This document shows, piece after piece, positions 1 to 8,412 of a DNA stretch of 64,000 nt (position 1 is the stretch's first letter; the number at the start of each line of letters is the position of its first letter). A program made the translations under genes and the position numbers. The stretch spans positions 53,482 to 117,481 of the forward strand of contig NZ_DALZFB010000012.1 of the NCBI RefSeq assembly GCF_031979925.1. Reading direction: 5' to 3'. The stretch is from Pseudescherichia sp031979925 (lineage in GTDB: Bacteria > Pseudomonadota > Gammaproteobacteria > Enterobacterales > Enterobacteriaceae). The notes beneath the pieces were generated by a model, which searched no databases, was not told where the DNA came from, and saw nothing but the letters and a program-made list of their open reading frames with translations.

Positions 1-1168
1 GCAGCTGCCAGGAGATAAAGTTGAACAGATCGGCACGCATTGGCAGCCAGCGGTTCGGGAAGTAGAGCTCATGAATGTTGCCGTCGCCCTTGGGATCTGC
101 ATACGCCTGCAGGAAGACGTGGGAGATCTTCATGTCGTAGACGCGCTGGATCAGGGCATCGATGTTGCGCCGCTGCTGGGCCGGATCCTTGTCATAGACG
201 TAGTCCAGATCGATATGCATCACGCGCATGTTCTGCTTCTCACGCACCTGGGCAACCTGGCTGGCAAAGGTTTTCAGCGACGGGTTGTTAGTGATCAGGA
301 TGCGCGGGATATCGTCCAGGTTCGCGGCGTTGGCCAGCCCCTCGTTGAGGGTAAAGGCCATCCGGTAGCCGTGCTGATGGATCAGCTTCAACGACGTCCC
401 GTTGGCGGCACCGTAGGGCCAGACCCAGGCACGAGGCGCTTTGCCGGTCACCTCGGTGATTTTTTTAGTCACCAGGTCGAGATCCTTATTGATGCGTGCC
501 TCATACTCCTCGTCGGTTTCATACTTGCCGGTGGCCTTGATATAGGCCCGGTTGGCAATCGCCGGCTCTTTACTGCCCTGCGGGTTCGCCTGAATGCCGT
601 AGTGCGAGGCCCAGGTGTGCGCCCCCACCTCAACCAGCGGCGACTCGCCCATCTCCTTCACCATCTGCCAGGTGGCGAACTTGTCACGCGCCGTTTTTAA
701 ACCGCCGAAGTCGATCGGCTGATTGGCTGGGGCATCAACCCAGCTGCCTACCGGGGCCCATACCGCAGGCCAGTTGTAGGCTTTGAGGATCGGCCAGACG
801 CGGGTGTAGAAGCTGCTGTAGCCATCGTCAAAGGTCAGCATTACCGCTTTTTGTGGCAGGGTAATTTTGCCGTCGTGGGCGTCCAGCACCTGCTGCGCGG
901 TAACAGGTTGATACCCATTGTCACGCAGCCAGGCGATCTGATCGTTTAACGCGCTGGTCCGGACGGAGAGATAGCGCTGGTCCGCAGCGCCATCCTCAAC
1001 GTCGTGATAGCCCAGTACCAGGAAACTGTTTTTTGGCCAGGCCTGATCCGCGTTCAGCGGCGGTCTGGCAGAAGGTGGAAGATAGCCCGGCTTCTCAGCA
1101 CTGCTACAGGCGGTGATGAGCATCCATCCGGCGATGAGTGTTGCGGCTCGCAGCCATTTATTAAACAT
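1..1168 (-). CDS. pgaB: PgaB, poly-N-acetylglucosamine deacetylase lipoprotein (partial, C-terminus outside window)
   Basis: Outer-membrane lipoprotein that partly de-N-acetylates poly-beta-1,6-GlcNAc so that it can be exported. About 389 codons are present; the gene continues past position 1. The start ATG at 1168 gives an N-terminus with a lipobox ending LITAC (Cys21). The NodB-type polysaccharide deacetylase domain follows, with a GYHD motif (His55), the TFDDG motif (Asp114, Asp115) and a later GAHTWASH metal-binding motif. The beginning of the C-terminal glycoside-hydrolase-like domain is seen near VMHIDLDYVYD. It starts 9 bp after the pgaA stop, so it is co-transcribed with pgaA; pgaC and pgaD should lie beyond the window edge. 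Assignment is firm. Confidence 0.95.
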   Translation of the reverse strand, partial: MFNKWLRAATLIAGWMLITACSSAEKPGYLPPSARPPLNADQAWPKNSFLVLGYHDVEDGAADQRYLSVRTSALNDQIAWLRDNGYQPVTAQQVLDAHDGKITLPQKAVMLTFDDGYSSFYTRVWPILKAYNWPAVWAPVGSWVDAPANQPIDFGGLKTARDKFATWQMVKEMGESPLVEVGAHTWASHYGIQANPQGSKEPAIANRAYIKATGKYETDEEYEARINKDLDLVTKKITEVTGKAPRAWVWPYGAANGTSLKLIHQHGYRMAFTLNEGLANAANLDDIPRILITNNPSLKTFASQVAQVREKQNMRVMHIDLDYVYDKDPAQQRRNIDALIQRVYDMKISHVFLQAYADPKGDGNIHELYFPNRWLPMRADLFNFISWQL

Positions 1169-1177
1169 GAACTGTCC

Positions 1178-3640
1178 TCAGAACCTGACATTCAAATCAA
1201 ATGCGAGGGAGATATTCCGCTCACGCTTACCGTCATAGGGACGTTTATCCCAGGTCAGCATCAATCCGCCGTCCACGACGTTGTTCCACTGAACCCGTTG
1301 TCCATACCCAAATTGGTTTATTGCCCCGACGCTGTGGCCCTTCTGCCAGTAGGCACCGGCCCCAGCGGCAATCTCCTGTTTCCATACCGTGTCGTAGTGC
1401 TGATACATCACGTGCTCGCCGGTCAGCGCCGGTACGACAGAGAGATCGCGTTTCGGGTTGTAGTAGAAGACATCCTCCTTGGTGTTGGTGCTGCCGCTAA
1501 TGCCCGGCGTGAAATCGAGGGTAAAGCGCGGGGTAGTCCACAGCCGCTCTTTGCCGCTCAAACCGTATTCAATGCGATCGTTATCATCAGAGAAGTGTGA
1601 GGCGGCGAAGGTAAGCTGGTACTCACGACGCTCGGTCTGGTGCCAGCGCAGGAAGAGATCGCCACCGTTGGCGTAGACGTTGTTGCGCAGGGCGCGCAGC
1701 GGCGTATTGCGCGACAGCCGCTCCACATTGCCGCCCAGACGCCAGTTGTCATTGAAGTCATGCCAGGCCGACAGGCGTCCGCCCGTCTTCTGCCCGTCAC
1801 CGTAGTTACGCGTCGATACCTCCATTTCGGCCCAGTAGTCACGCGCCGTCCATTCGGCACCGACGCCAAGATCGCGGTTGATCCCCTTGCCCTCTTCAAA
1901 TTCGCCGCTGGCGAAGTTGTAGGCCGTGAAGAGCCGCCAGTTGTCGCCGATCGGCGGGCTGTAGAGCGCCGAGTTGAGGGTGAAGTCGTGCTGGCCGCTC
2001 ACCGGGCTGTCAGAGGAGATCCCCTGCGAGCCGTTGATCCGCAGCTCGGTCTTCTTGTGTACGTCACGGGCGCGGGCGAGACGCAGGGAGGATTCATCAT
2101 CCGGGCTGCGCTTTATCACGTCGTTGGTCAGCTCGTCTGCCTGCCGCCACTCCTGTAGCTCAAGGGCGTTCCAGGCCTGCTGCTTCTCCAGCTCCAGGTT
2201 GCTCGGCTCGATGACCTCAGCCAGCTTCAGCTCGTGTTCGGCCTGGCGCGGCAGGCCACGGGCGAGCAGCACCGAGGCGTAGGTGACGCGCAGCGCCTGG
2301 TTACCGGAGCCGGTACGTGCCAGCCACTCGGCGCGTTTCTGTGCCTCCGGCAGGTTATTAGTCTCGATCTCATACTGGGTCAGCAGGGTCTGGCCCAGCA
2401 GCCAGCTATCGTTAGGCTGCGGCACGGGGGAACCCAAAACCCGGGTCAGGTAGGGGCTTTGTTTGATCAGATCGTCGACCTGACGTTTCGCCGCCGGGTA
2501 GTTGCCGCTGTCGATATGGGCGTAGAAGAGATCCTGCTGATCGTCTTCGGTAAGCGGCGTCGCCGGGATTGGGCCGTTGGGATAGTAGATCGCCATCAGC
2601 ATCTCTTCGGCTTTCTGCGGGTTTTTTTCTGCCAGGTAAGCCGAGGCCACCCAGCGCTTGGCATAGTTCGGGATCGGCTGGCCGTCGGCGGAGAGGGACT
2701 CATACTCCCGGACGATTTCTTTAGTGCGCTTGCGGATCACGAGCGCGCCCAGCCGGTCGATACGTGCGCGACGCACGTCGGCTTGCGCCGAAGGATCGTC
2801 CTTCCAGGCACTAAGCAGGGCGTCGTAGCGGGCGATGGCTTTATCCGCGACGAGGAAACGCTCCTCTTCGTTGCGGGTAGGGGTAAACGCCGAGCGCACG
2901 GTCTGCGCGACCGCGTCCAGCTCAAGGCGTCGTTCAAGCGGGCCGGAAGCCGCTGACGGCGGCGTCAGGTCCAGCGCCGGACCGGCGATGCGGTTGGCAG
3001 AGAGCACCGCCAGCTTGGTGTCCCGGACACTTTTGTTCTGCGGATCCAGCGCCTCAGCCCGGCTGGTCGCCAGCAGCGCATCCCAGTTTTTACCCTGCGA
3101 GTGGTAGACGTAGGCCACCAGCGCATCACGCTCGGCTCCCGGCTCTTCCGCCGCCCATTTATTGGCTTCGGTGATCGCCTGCTCGTTACGGCGGGCATCG
3201 GCGAGGGTCATGATCCAGCCGGTGCGCGCGTCAGCATTCTTTGGATCTTCCTTGAGGACGTTCTCCCAGACGGCCAGCGACGCATTCCAGTTTTTCTGGT
3301 TACGCAGCGCACGGGCAACGGCAATTTTCCCACGTGGCGGAACCTGAAGGCGGTCCTGGTAACGCTGCCAGATACGGATCGTCTCGGCATTGTCATCTGC
3401 CCAGGCGGTAACCTGCAGCCAGTCAGCCACCTGATCGGGCGTGAGCGGCGTCTGCTGTTCCTGAGCTTTTAAGTAATTCAGCAGCGGCGCTCGCTCCCCA
3501 TCACGCGCCTGTACAATCAGGGCATCGTATTCAGGAGAGGCTCCGTACGCCAGCGTCGGCAGAATAATGCTTGCAGTAAATAAGCACGTTCCGGAACGAA
3601 AGCGTTTTACTAAATTGTTACGTCGGTGAATGCTGAACAT
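1178..3640 (-). CDS. pgaA: PgaA, poly-GlcNAc outer-membrane export porin
   Basis: An 820-residue protein, slightly longer than the roughly 807 residues of E. coli PgaA. It exports poly-beta-1,6-N-acetyl-glucosamine (PNAG), a biofilm adhesin. After an N-terminal signal region ending near LAYGAS there is a long alpha-helical TPR superhelix, with repeats such as NADARTGWIMTLADARRNEQA. The C-terminal third is a beta-barrel with alternating aromatic residues and a terminal Phe, as expected for an outer-membrane protein. First gene of pgaABCD. The ATG at 3640 has an AAGGA Shine-Dalgarno about 10 nt upstream. That Shine-Dalgarno is itself a GGA motif, the arrangement through which CsrA represses pgaA in E. 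coli. Confidence 0.95.
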   Translation of the reverse strand: MFSIHRRNNLVKRFRSGTCLFTASIILPTLAYGASPEYDALIVQARDGERAPLLNYLKAQEQQTPLTPDQVADWLQVTAWADDNAETIRIWQRYQDRLQVPPRGKIAVARALRNQKNWNASLAVWENVLKEDPKNADARTGWIMTLADARRNEQAITEANKWAAEEPGAERDALVAYVYHSQGKNWDALLATSRAEALDPQNKSVRDTKLAVLSANRIAGPALDLTPPSAASGPLERRLELDAVAQTVRSAFTPTRNEEERFLVADKAIARYDALLSAWKDDPSAQADVRRARIDRLGALVIRKRTKEIVREYESLSADGQPIPNYAKRWVASAYLAEKNPQKAEEMLMAIYYPNGPIPATPLTEDDQQDLFYAHIDSGNYPAAKRQVDDLIKQSPYLTRVLGSPVPQPNDSWLLGQTLLTQYEIETNNLPEAQKRAEWLARTGSGNQALRVTYASVLLARGLPRQAEHELKLAEVIEPSNLELEKQQAWNALELQEWRQADELTNDVIKRSPDDESSLRLARARDVHKKTELRINGSQGISSDSPVSGQHDFTLNSALYSPPIGDNWRLFTAYNFASGEFEEGKGINRDLGVGAEWTARDYWAEMEVSTRNYGDGQKTGGRLSAWHDFNDNWRLGGNVERLSRNTPLRALRNNVYANGGDLFLRWHQTERREYQLTFAASHFSDDNDRIEYGLSGKERLWTTPRFTLDFTPGISGSTNTKEDVFYYNPKRDLSVVPALTGEHVMYQHYDTVWKQEIAAGAGAYWQKGHSVGAINQFGYGQRVQWNNVVDGGLMLTWDKRPYDGKRERNISLAFDLNVRF

Positions 3641-4037
3641 AGCTGTGCTGTCCTTATTTCCTTATGCCGGAATAAATAAGCATTATCATTAATATGCTGC
3701 TGCAATAAGCGAGGGGAATCCCCGCACATCACGGTAATTTATTAGCTTTAACGTAAAATTAATTTAAATTAATACTTTCTTCGTATTTCAATGAGTTCCA
3801 GAGTATTTTAAGGCACTTTTTAAAAATAAGATTTTCATGTGTGCAAACGTTAGCAGCGGAATATTTTTTTTACCATCACTGTTACACAGGTCACGTTAAA
3901 AAAAACATTTTAACACCGCTTTTTCTAATACTTTTAGAATTTAATTCTTCCATAAAGCATGAAATAGGTAAAATGAGGCACTTCTATCTGTGCAGGTAAA
4001 AGTTGACTTATTTCATAAAAAGGGTACTTTTCAGGAC
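3641..4037. promoter_or_regulatory. AT-rich divergent region with pgaA leader and candidate CsrA sites
   Basis: About 400 bp of AT-rich sequence between the divergent pgaA and AraC-type regulator genes; no convincing gene. On the minus strand, GGA triplets fall at 3651-3653 (inside the pgaA Shine-Dalgarno), 3659-3661 and 3719-3721. The last lies at the top of a short GGGG-AUU-CCCC hairpin (3713-3723), a typical CsrA presentation. In E. coli the pgaA leader is over 200 nt long and has several CsrA sites, so this fits. The promoter itself was not identified. Confidence 0.55.
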
Positions 4038-5018
4038 ATGAAATCATTCCTTATTATTGTCCCTGATGGCGGGATGTTATTTGAGGCAGCAGGTATAGCC
4101 GATATTCTGATGCACGCTAACCGCTTGCATCTGGAAGGGTTTTCCACTGCCCGCTATCGGATAGACATCGCGACCACCCAGCCTCACCAGGTTATACATG
4201 GTCAGTCGGGCTTAAATCTGCTGGCGGACTTCAGGCTGGTTGATCTCGATTATGCCGAGCCGCGGGATACCATTATGGTCACCGGCAAAGGTATGAATGA
4301 ACAGGAGAACAGCGCGGTAGTGGACTGGCTACGCCTGGCCGCGCCCCACGCACGCCGGGTGGTCTCTATCTGCGGCGGCGCGCTCTTGTTGGCCCAGGCA
4401 GGCCTGCTGGATGGTCGCCGGGCGACGACCCATTGGCGGCGGCTGGAGGAGATGCAGTCCCGCTATCCGCTGGTAAGGGTGGAGGGTGGGCCGCTCTATA
4501 TCCAGGATGGCCATATCTGGACCTCTGCGGGGGTTAGCTCCGGCTTTGACCTCACGCTGGCGCTGGTGGAAGAGGACTATGGCTTTACGCTTGCCCGCGA
4601 CGTTGCCCAGGATCTGGTGATGTATCTGCGCCGCCCCGGCGGACAGATGCAGTTCAGCCGTTTCCAGCTGCTTGATGCCGACGGTCCCGGCCCCATTGGC
4701 GAGGTGCAGCGCTGGATCCAGGAGAACCTGACTGCCGATCTGTCGGTAGAGGCGCTGGCGGATCGGGCGGCGATGAGTCCCCGTAACTTTACTCGCGTTT
4801 TTACCCGTGAAACGGGAACAACTCCTGCACGCTATGTGGCAGAAGCGCGCCTGGCCGCCGCCAGGAACCGTCTTGAACAGACCATGGACACGCTGGATCG
4901 CGTGGCGGTGGCAACCGGTTTTGGTAGCAGCATCAATCTACGCAGAATTTTTGAAAAGCAGCTCAAGCTCACCCCAGGTGAGTATCGCCAGCGCTTCCAC
5001 AGCCGTAAGATGGCGTAA
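4038..5018 (+). CDS. GlxA-type transcriptional regulator (DJ-1/PfpI domain plus AraC helix-turn-helix)
   Basis: A 326-residue protein with two domains. Residues about 1-180 are a DJ-1/PfpI-like fold, with the nucleophile-elbow segment VSICGGALLLA. A C-terminal AraC/XylS DNA-binding domain follows, with two helix-turn-helix motifs (LSVEALADRAAMSPRNFTR and VAVATGFGSSINLRRIFEK). The family regulates small-molecule catabolic genes; the ligand cannot be told. I chose the ATG at 4038 because the fold begins immediately after it. A GTG at 3990 would add 16 residues and has a weak GAGG upstream. It is divergent from pgaA and directly upstream of the gap paralogue in the same direction, so either could be its target (inference). 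Confidence 0.85.
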   Translation: MKSFLIIVPDGGMLFEAAGIADILMHANRLHLEGFSTARYRIDIATTQPHQVIHGQSGLNLLADFRLVDLDYAEPRDTIMVTGKGMNEQENSAVVDWLRLAAPHARRVVSICGGALLLAQAGLLDGRRATTHWRRLEEMQSRYPLVRVEGGPLYIQDGHIWTSAGVSSGFDLTLALVEEDYGFTLARDVAQDLVMYLRRPGGQMQFSRFQLLDADGPGPIGEVQRWIQENLTADLSVEALADRAAMSPRNFTRVFTRETGTTPARYVAEARLAAARNRLEQTMDTLDRVAVATGFGSSINLRRIFEKQLKLTPGEYRQRFHSRKMA

Positions 5019-5062
5019 AGTGATCCTTTTTTGTCATTTACGCCATAACGGACGCGGCCTAC

Positions 5063-5114
5063 TCTGATTCCAGGTTCTGATTCCAGGTTCTGATTCCAGG
5101 TTCTGATTCCAGTT
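5063..5114 (+). repeat. Four tandem copies of a 13-bp unit upstream of gap
   Basis: The unit TCTGATTCCAGGT is repeated at 5063-5075, 5076-5088, 5089-5101 and 5102-5114. The first three copies are identical and the fourth differs only near its end. The array fills the gap between the regulator stop (5018) and the gap start (5136), leaving the ribosome-binding site (AGGAG near 5125) just outside. A perfect short tandem repeat like this can change copy number by slippage. Confidence 0.95.
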
Positions 5115-5135
5115 ACAGCATAACAGGAGTACATC

Positions 5136-6146
5136 ATGGTTAAGGTCGGTATTAATGGCTTCGGCAGGATCGGTCGCAACGTGTTACGTGCCGCGTTAGG
5201 TAATGCAGAAATTGAGATCGTGGCAATTAACGATCTGACGGACAGCAAAACCCTGGCGCATCTGTTAAAGCATGACTCGCTGCTGGGCACGCTCTCCGTG
5301 CCGGTCGAGGCGGCGGAAGGTGAACTGAAGGTTGACGGTAAATCCGTAAGGGTCTTTTCCGAACGCGATCCGGCGAATATTCCCTGGGCCAGCGTTGGCG
5401 TCGAGATTGTGATTGAGGCCACCGGCTTCTTTACCGATCGGGAAAAAGCCTCGGTGCACATCACCAGCGGCGGCGCGAAGCGGGTGATCATCTCTGCGCC
5501 TGGCAAAAATGACGATCTCACCATCGTGCTGGGGGTTAACCACGACAGCTACGATCCGCAGAAACACTTTGTGGTGAGCAACGGCAGCTGCACCACCAAC
5601 GGCCTGGCCCCTGCCGCCCAGGTGCTGCATCAGCGTTTCGGCATTGAGCACGGTCTGATGAACACCACCCACGCCTACACCAACAGCCAGGCGCTGCACG
5701 ATCAGCCAGAGAAAGATTTGCGCGGGGCACGTGCTGCGGCCCTCTCCATCGTTCCCTACTCCAGCGGCGCGGCGAAGGCGCTGGGCCGCGTGATCCCTGA
5801 ACTCGAAGGCCGTCTTACCGGCTACTCGCTGCGTGTGCCGGTGCCGGTGGTCTCGATAGTTGACCTGACCGTGACCCTGAAGCGTGACGTGACCGTCGAT
5901 GAAGTCAATGACGCCTTCCGTCAGGCCGCCGCCGAGGGTCCGCTGAAAGGCATTCTTGGCTACAGCGACGAACCGCTGGTCTCCAGCGACTACCAGGGCG
6001 ATCCGCGCTCCTCAATCATCGATGGCCTCTCTACGCTGGTCATTGGGGGGAACCTGGTCAAGATCCTCGCCTGGTATGACAACGAGTGGGGCTTCTCCAA
6101 CCGTCTGGTCGACCTTGCGAAGCTGATGGCGCAGCGCGGCCTGTAG
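5136..6146 (+). CDS. gap: Type I glyceraldehyde-3-phosphate dehydrogenase paralogue
   Basis: A 336-residue GAPDH: the NAD-binding GINGFGRIGRNVLRAAL motif is at the N-terminus, Asp33 in NDLTD suggests NAD preference, the catalytic Cys152 lies in SNGSCTTNG and His179 in TTHAYTNSQ. The C-terminus WYDNEWGFSNRLVDL is canonical. It is unlikely to be the main glycolytic GapA. The active-site loop reads SNGSCTTN instead of the usual SNASCTTN, and the phosphate-binding segments (VPYSSGAAKAL, LRVPVPVVSIVDL) differ from E. coli GapA. In context it follows an AraC-type regulator and a tandem repeat, and is convergent with an exported dehydroquinase. It could serve GAPDH or a related aldehyde-phosphate role such as erythrose-4-phosphate oxidation; I cannot separate these. 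Confidence 0.88.
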   Translation: MVKVGINGFGRIGRNVLRAALGNAEIEIVAINDLTDSKTLAHLLKHDSLLGTLSVPVEAAEGELKVDGKSVRVFSERDPANIPWASVGVEIVIEATGFFTDREKASVHITSGGAKRVIISAPGKNDDLTIVLGVNHDSYDPQKHFVVSNGSCTTNGLAPAAQVLHQRFGIEHGLMNTTHAYTNSQALHDQPEKDLRGARAAALSIVPYSSGAAKALGRVIPELEGRLTGYSLRVPVPVVSIVDLTVTLKRDVTVDEVNDAFRQAAAEGPLKGILGYSDEPLVSSDYQGDPRSSIIDGLSTLVIGGNLVKILAWYDNEWGFSNRLVDLAKLMAQRGL

Positions 6147-6178
6147 CTGTTTTTCAGTTAATTAGCGCTCTGCCCCGG

Positions 6179-7033
6179 TCATTGACTGGGGCTATTTGCC
6201 TTATGCAGCGCCGCCATTGTCTGATGCAGCACCTTTACGTCAATCTGTCCCGGCGCGGAGGCGCTGCCCATGCTGCCAAAGGTCAGGTTGCTGCCATAGA
6301 TCTCTCCGGACAGACGGGTGACTGTTCCCTGCCCGCCCATCGCCATCGTCAGCAGCGGCCGATCGCTGCGCTGGCGCATCTGCCAGGTTATGCTGGTCAA
6401 CCGGTTCACATCCTCAGGGGTCTTTGGCATCACAGCTAGTTTGAGCACGTCCGCGCCGTACTGCGCCTGTTGCTCCAGGCGTTGCAGCATCGCTTCATTG
6501 CTCGGGGTGCCGTTGAAATCGTGATACGACACAATGGTCGCTACGCGATGCTGGTGCGCGAAGTCAATCAGCTTGCGCACTTCTGCCTCGCCAATGCGCA
6601 TCTCAATGTCGATCAGATCGGCAAATCCGGCCTCCAGCCACTGCTGATAAAGTTCGGTGTAAGCCGCATCATCAGGCGCTTTCTCGCCCCCTTCAGGTTT
6701 AGTGCGGAACGTTAGCAGCAGCGGCTTGCCGTTAAGTCTCTTACGCACGGCCTGACCAAGCGCCGTGACCTTTGCCGCATCGGTGGCAAACACCAGCTTA
6801 TCAACGCGTAGTTCAAGAATATCGGCTTCCTGCGTCCGGGCGACCTGCTCTGCCTCCTGCAATACTTTTGTTTCATCTTCACCTGAGGTCGAGACGATAA
6901 TCGCCGGCTGGCCCTGTCCAACGGTCAACTTACCTACCTGTAGGGAGCGAACGCGCTCCTCCGCATTGACGCTGCCCGAGCAGACAGATACGGCCATCGC
7001 CATGATTAACGCCATCGGTGCTTTAAACATCAA
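6179..7033 (-). CDS. Exported type I 3-dehydroquinate dehydratase
   Basis: A 284-residue homologue of AroD (about 252 residues in E. coli) with an added N-terminal signal peptide of about 24 residues (hydrophobic core IMAMAVSVCSG, likely cleavage after SVNA). The class I Schiff-base enzyme residues are all present: His171 in SYHDFNGTP, Lys198 in VLKLAVMP, Arg240 in VTRLSGEIYGS, and ELRVD near residue 75. It would convert 3-dehydroquinate to 3-dehydroshikimate in the periplasm, a step of quinate/shikimate catabolism, not the cytosolic aromatic pathway (inference from the leader). The gene ends on a GCCCC…GGGGC hairpin (6172-6192) shared with the convergent gap gene, a weak bidirectional terminator candidate. 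The lone Cys in the leader is not in a lipobox. Confidence 0.87.
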   Translation of the reverse strand: MMFKAPMALIMAMAVSVCSGSVNAEERVRSLQVGKLTVGQGQPAIIVSTSGEDETKVLQEAEQVARTQEADILELRVDKLVFATDAAKVTALGQAVRKRLNGKPLLLTFRTKPEGGEKAPDDAAYTELYQQWLEAGFADLIDIEMRIGEAEVRKLIDFAHQHRVATIVSYHDFNGTPSNEAMLQRLEQQAQYGADVLKLAVMPKTPEDVNRLTSITWQMRQRSDRPLLTMAMGGQGTVTRLSGEIYGSNLTFGSMGSASAPGQIDVKVLHQTMAALHKANSPSQ

Positions 7034-7189
7034 ACCCTCGCTATGGTGAACAGAAGTGAGTTTTAAGATCTAGTTCACACTTTTCCATGAGGCAAACGGC
7101 AGATGCGGATTAATCCTGGTCAGTTTGCACATCGTCCCAGCGGCTTCTACCTTTTGTTACTTGTAACGTTGGAAACAGGAGGAGATATC

Positions 7190-8272
7190 ATGCAGTACAG
7201 GAAACTGGGACATTCAGGCCTAATGGTATCTGAGATCGCACTGGGTACGCTCACCTTTGCCGGCAAGGCTGGCTTTGAAAAAACGGGTAACGTTGGGGTG
7301 GCTCAGGCGCGCCGGTTTATTGATATCGCCCTCGATCGCGGGGTGAATATCGTCGATACGGCCGATCTCTACTCGGCGGGCGGGGCTGAAGAGGTAGTAG
7401 GCGAAGCGCTGGGGGAGAACCGTAACCGAGTGGTGCTGGCAACCAAGGCCCGTAGCCCGATGGGTGACGGTCCGAACGACAGCGGGGCCAGCCGGTTCCA
7501 TCTGATCAAAGCCTGTGAAGATAGCCTGCGCCGGTTGAAAACGGATCATATCGATCTCTACCAGATCCATAACTGGGACGGTATCACCCCACCGGAAGAG
7601 ACGCTGCGTGCGCTTGAGGAGCTGGTCAAGAGCGGCAAGATCCGCTATTTCGGTACCTCAAACTATACTGCCTGGCAGATGATGAAGACCCTGGGCACGG
7701 CCGAGGTGAATAAGCTCATCCGCCCTATTAGCCAGCAGATCTACTACACGCCGGAGTCTCGCGAGGCAGAGTTCGAGCTGCTGCCGATGGCGCTGGATCA
7801 GGATATCGGTACCCTGGTATGGGGACCGATGGGGGAAGGGCTGCTTACCGGCACGGTGCGCAGAGGCGTCAAAACGCCGGAGACCTCACGCCAGGGCAAC
7901 GGCTGGCCGGAACCGTACGTGCACGATATGGAGCACGCCTATAACGTCATTGATGTGCTGGCTGAGGTCGGTAAAGAGCTGAATGCTTCCGTGGCACAGG
8001 TGTGCCTGGCCTGGCTCTCTTCCCGTCCGGGTATTACCTCGTTAATCGTCGGCAACCGCACCGAGGAGCACCTGCGGGAAAACCTGGCCGCTGTGGACCT
8101 CTCGCTTAGTGACGAGCAACGCCAGCGTATCGAGCATGCCACGCGCCCGGCACCGCGCTACCCCTACTGGCACCGCTTCACCAGCGGCATGGACCGCCTC
8201 GACCCGGCGGAGAAGCCTTTCCTGGATGAGTACCAGCAGACGCTGGATGCGAGAAAAGATTTAGAAAGGTAA
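7190..8272 (+). CDS. Aldo/keto reductase
   Basis: A 360-residue NADPH-dependent aldo/keto reductase of the TIM-barrel superfamily. The catalytic tetrad can be read directly: Asp56 and Tyr61 (DTADLYS), Lys86 (LATKARS) and His127 (YQIHNWD). The C-terminal NADP-binding segment is near SLIVGNRTEEHLRENLAA. The start at 7190 is chosen because it is preceded by a strong AGGAGG-type site with proper spacing; an in-frame upstream start at 7103 lacks this. The gene is divergent from the exported dehydroquinase. The substrate is unknown; the family acts on a wide range of aldehydes and ketones. Confidence 0.9.
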   Translation: MQYRKLGHSGLMVSEIALGTLTFAGKAGFEKTGNVGVAQARRFIDIALDRGVNIVDTADLYSAGGAEEVVGEALGENRNRVVLATKARSPMGDGPNDSGASRFHLIKACEDSLRRLKTDHIDLYQIHNWDGITPPEETLRALEELVKSGKIRYFGTSNYTAWQMMKTLGTAEVNKLIRPISQQIYYTPESREAEFELLPMALDQDIGTLVWGPMGEGLLTGTVRRGVKTPETSRQGNGWPEPYVHDMEHAYNVIDVLAEVGKELNASVAQVCLAWLSSRPGITSLIVGNRTEEHLRENLAAVDLSLSDEQRQRIEHATRPAPRYPYWHRFTSGMDRLDPAEKPFLDEYQQTLDARKDLER

Positions 8273-8412
8273 ATTTAATATCAGCCCCGCCATGGATCGG
8301 CAGAGACAATACAGATCATATCCATAGCGCGTTAAAAGAAGACTTTATCTTTTGTGCTTCTACTCATTAACCGCTTCCTGTTACCACAGTATCTGTAAAA
8401 CTAATGAGATAG

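Noticed and set aside
6172..6192. Strong terminator between gap and the dehydroquinase gene
   Set aside because: The hairpin is imperfect, overlaps the coding end of the minus-strand gene and has no T-run; mentioned only within that gene's entry.
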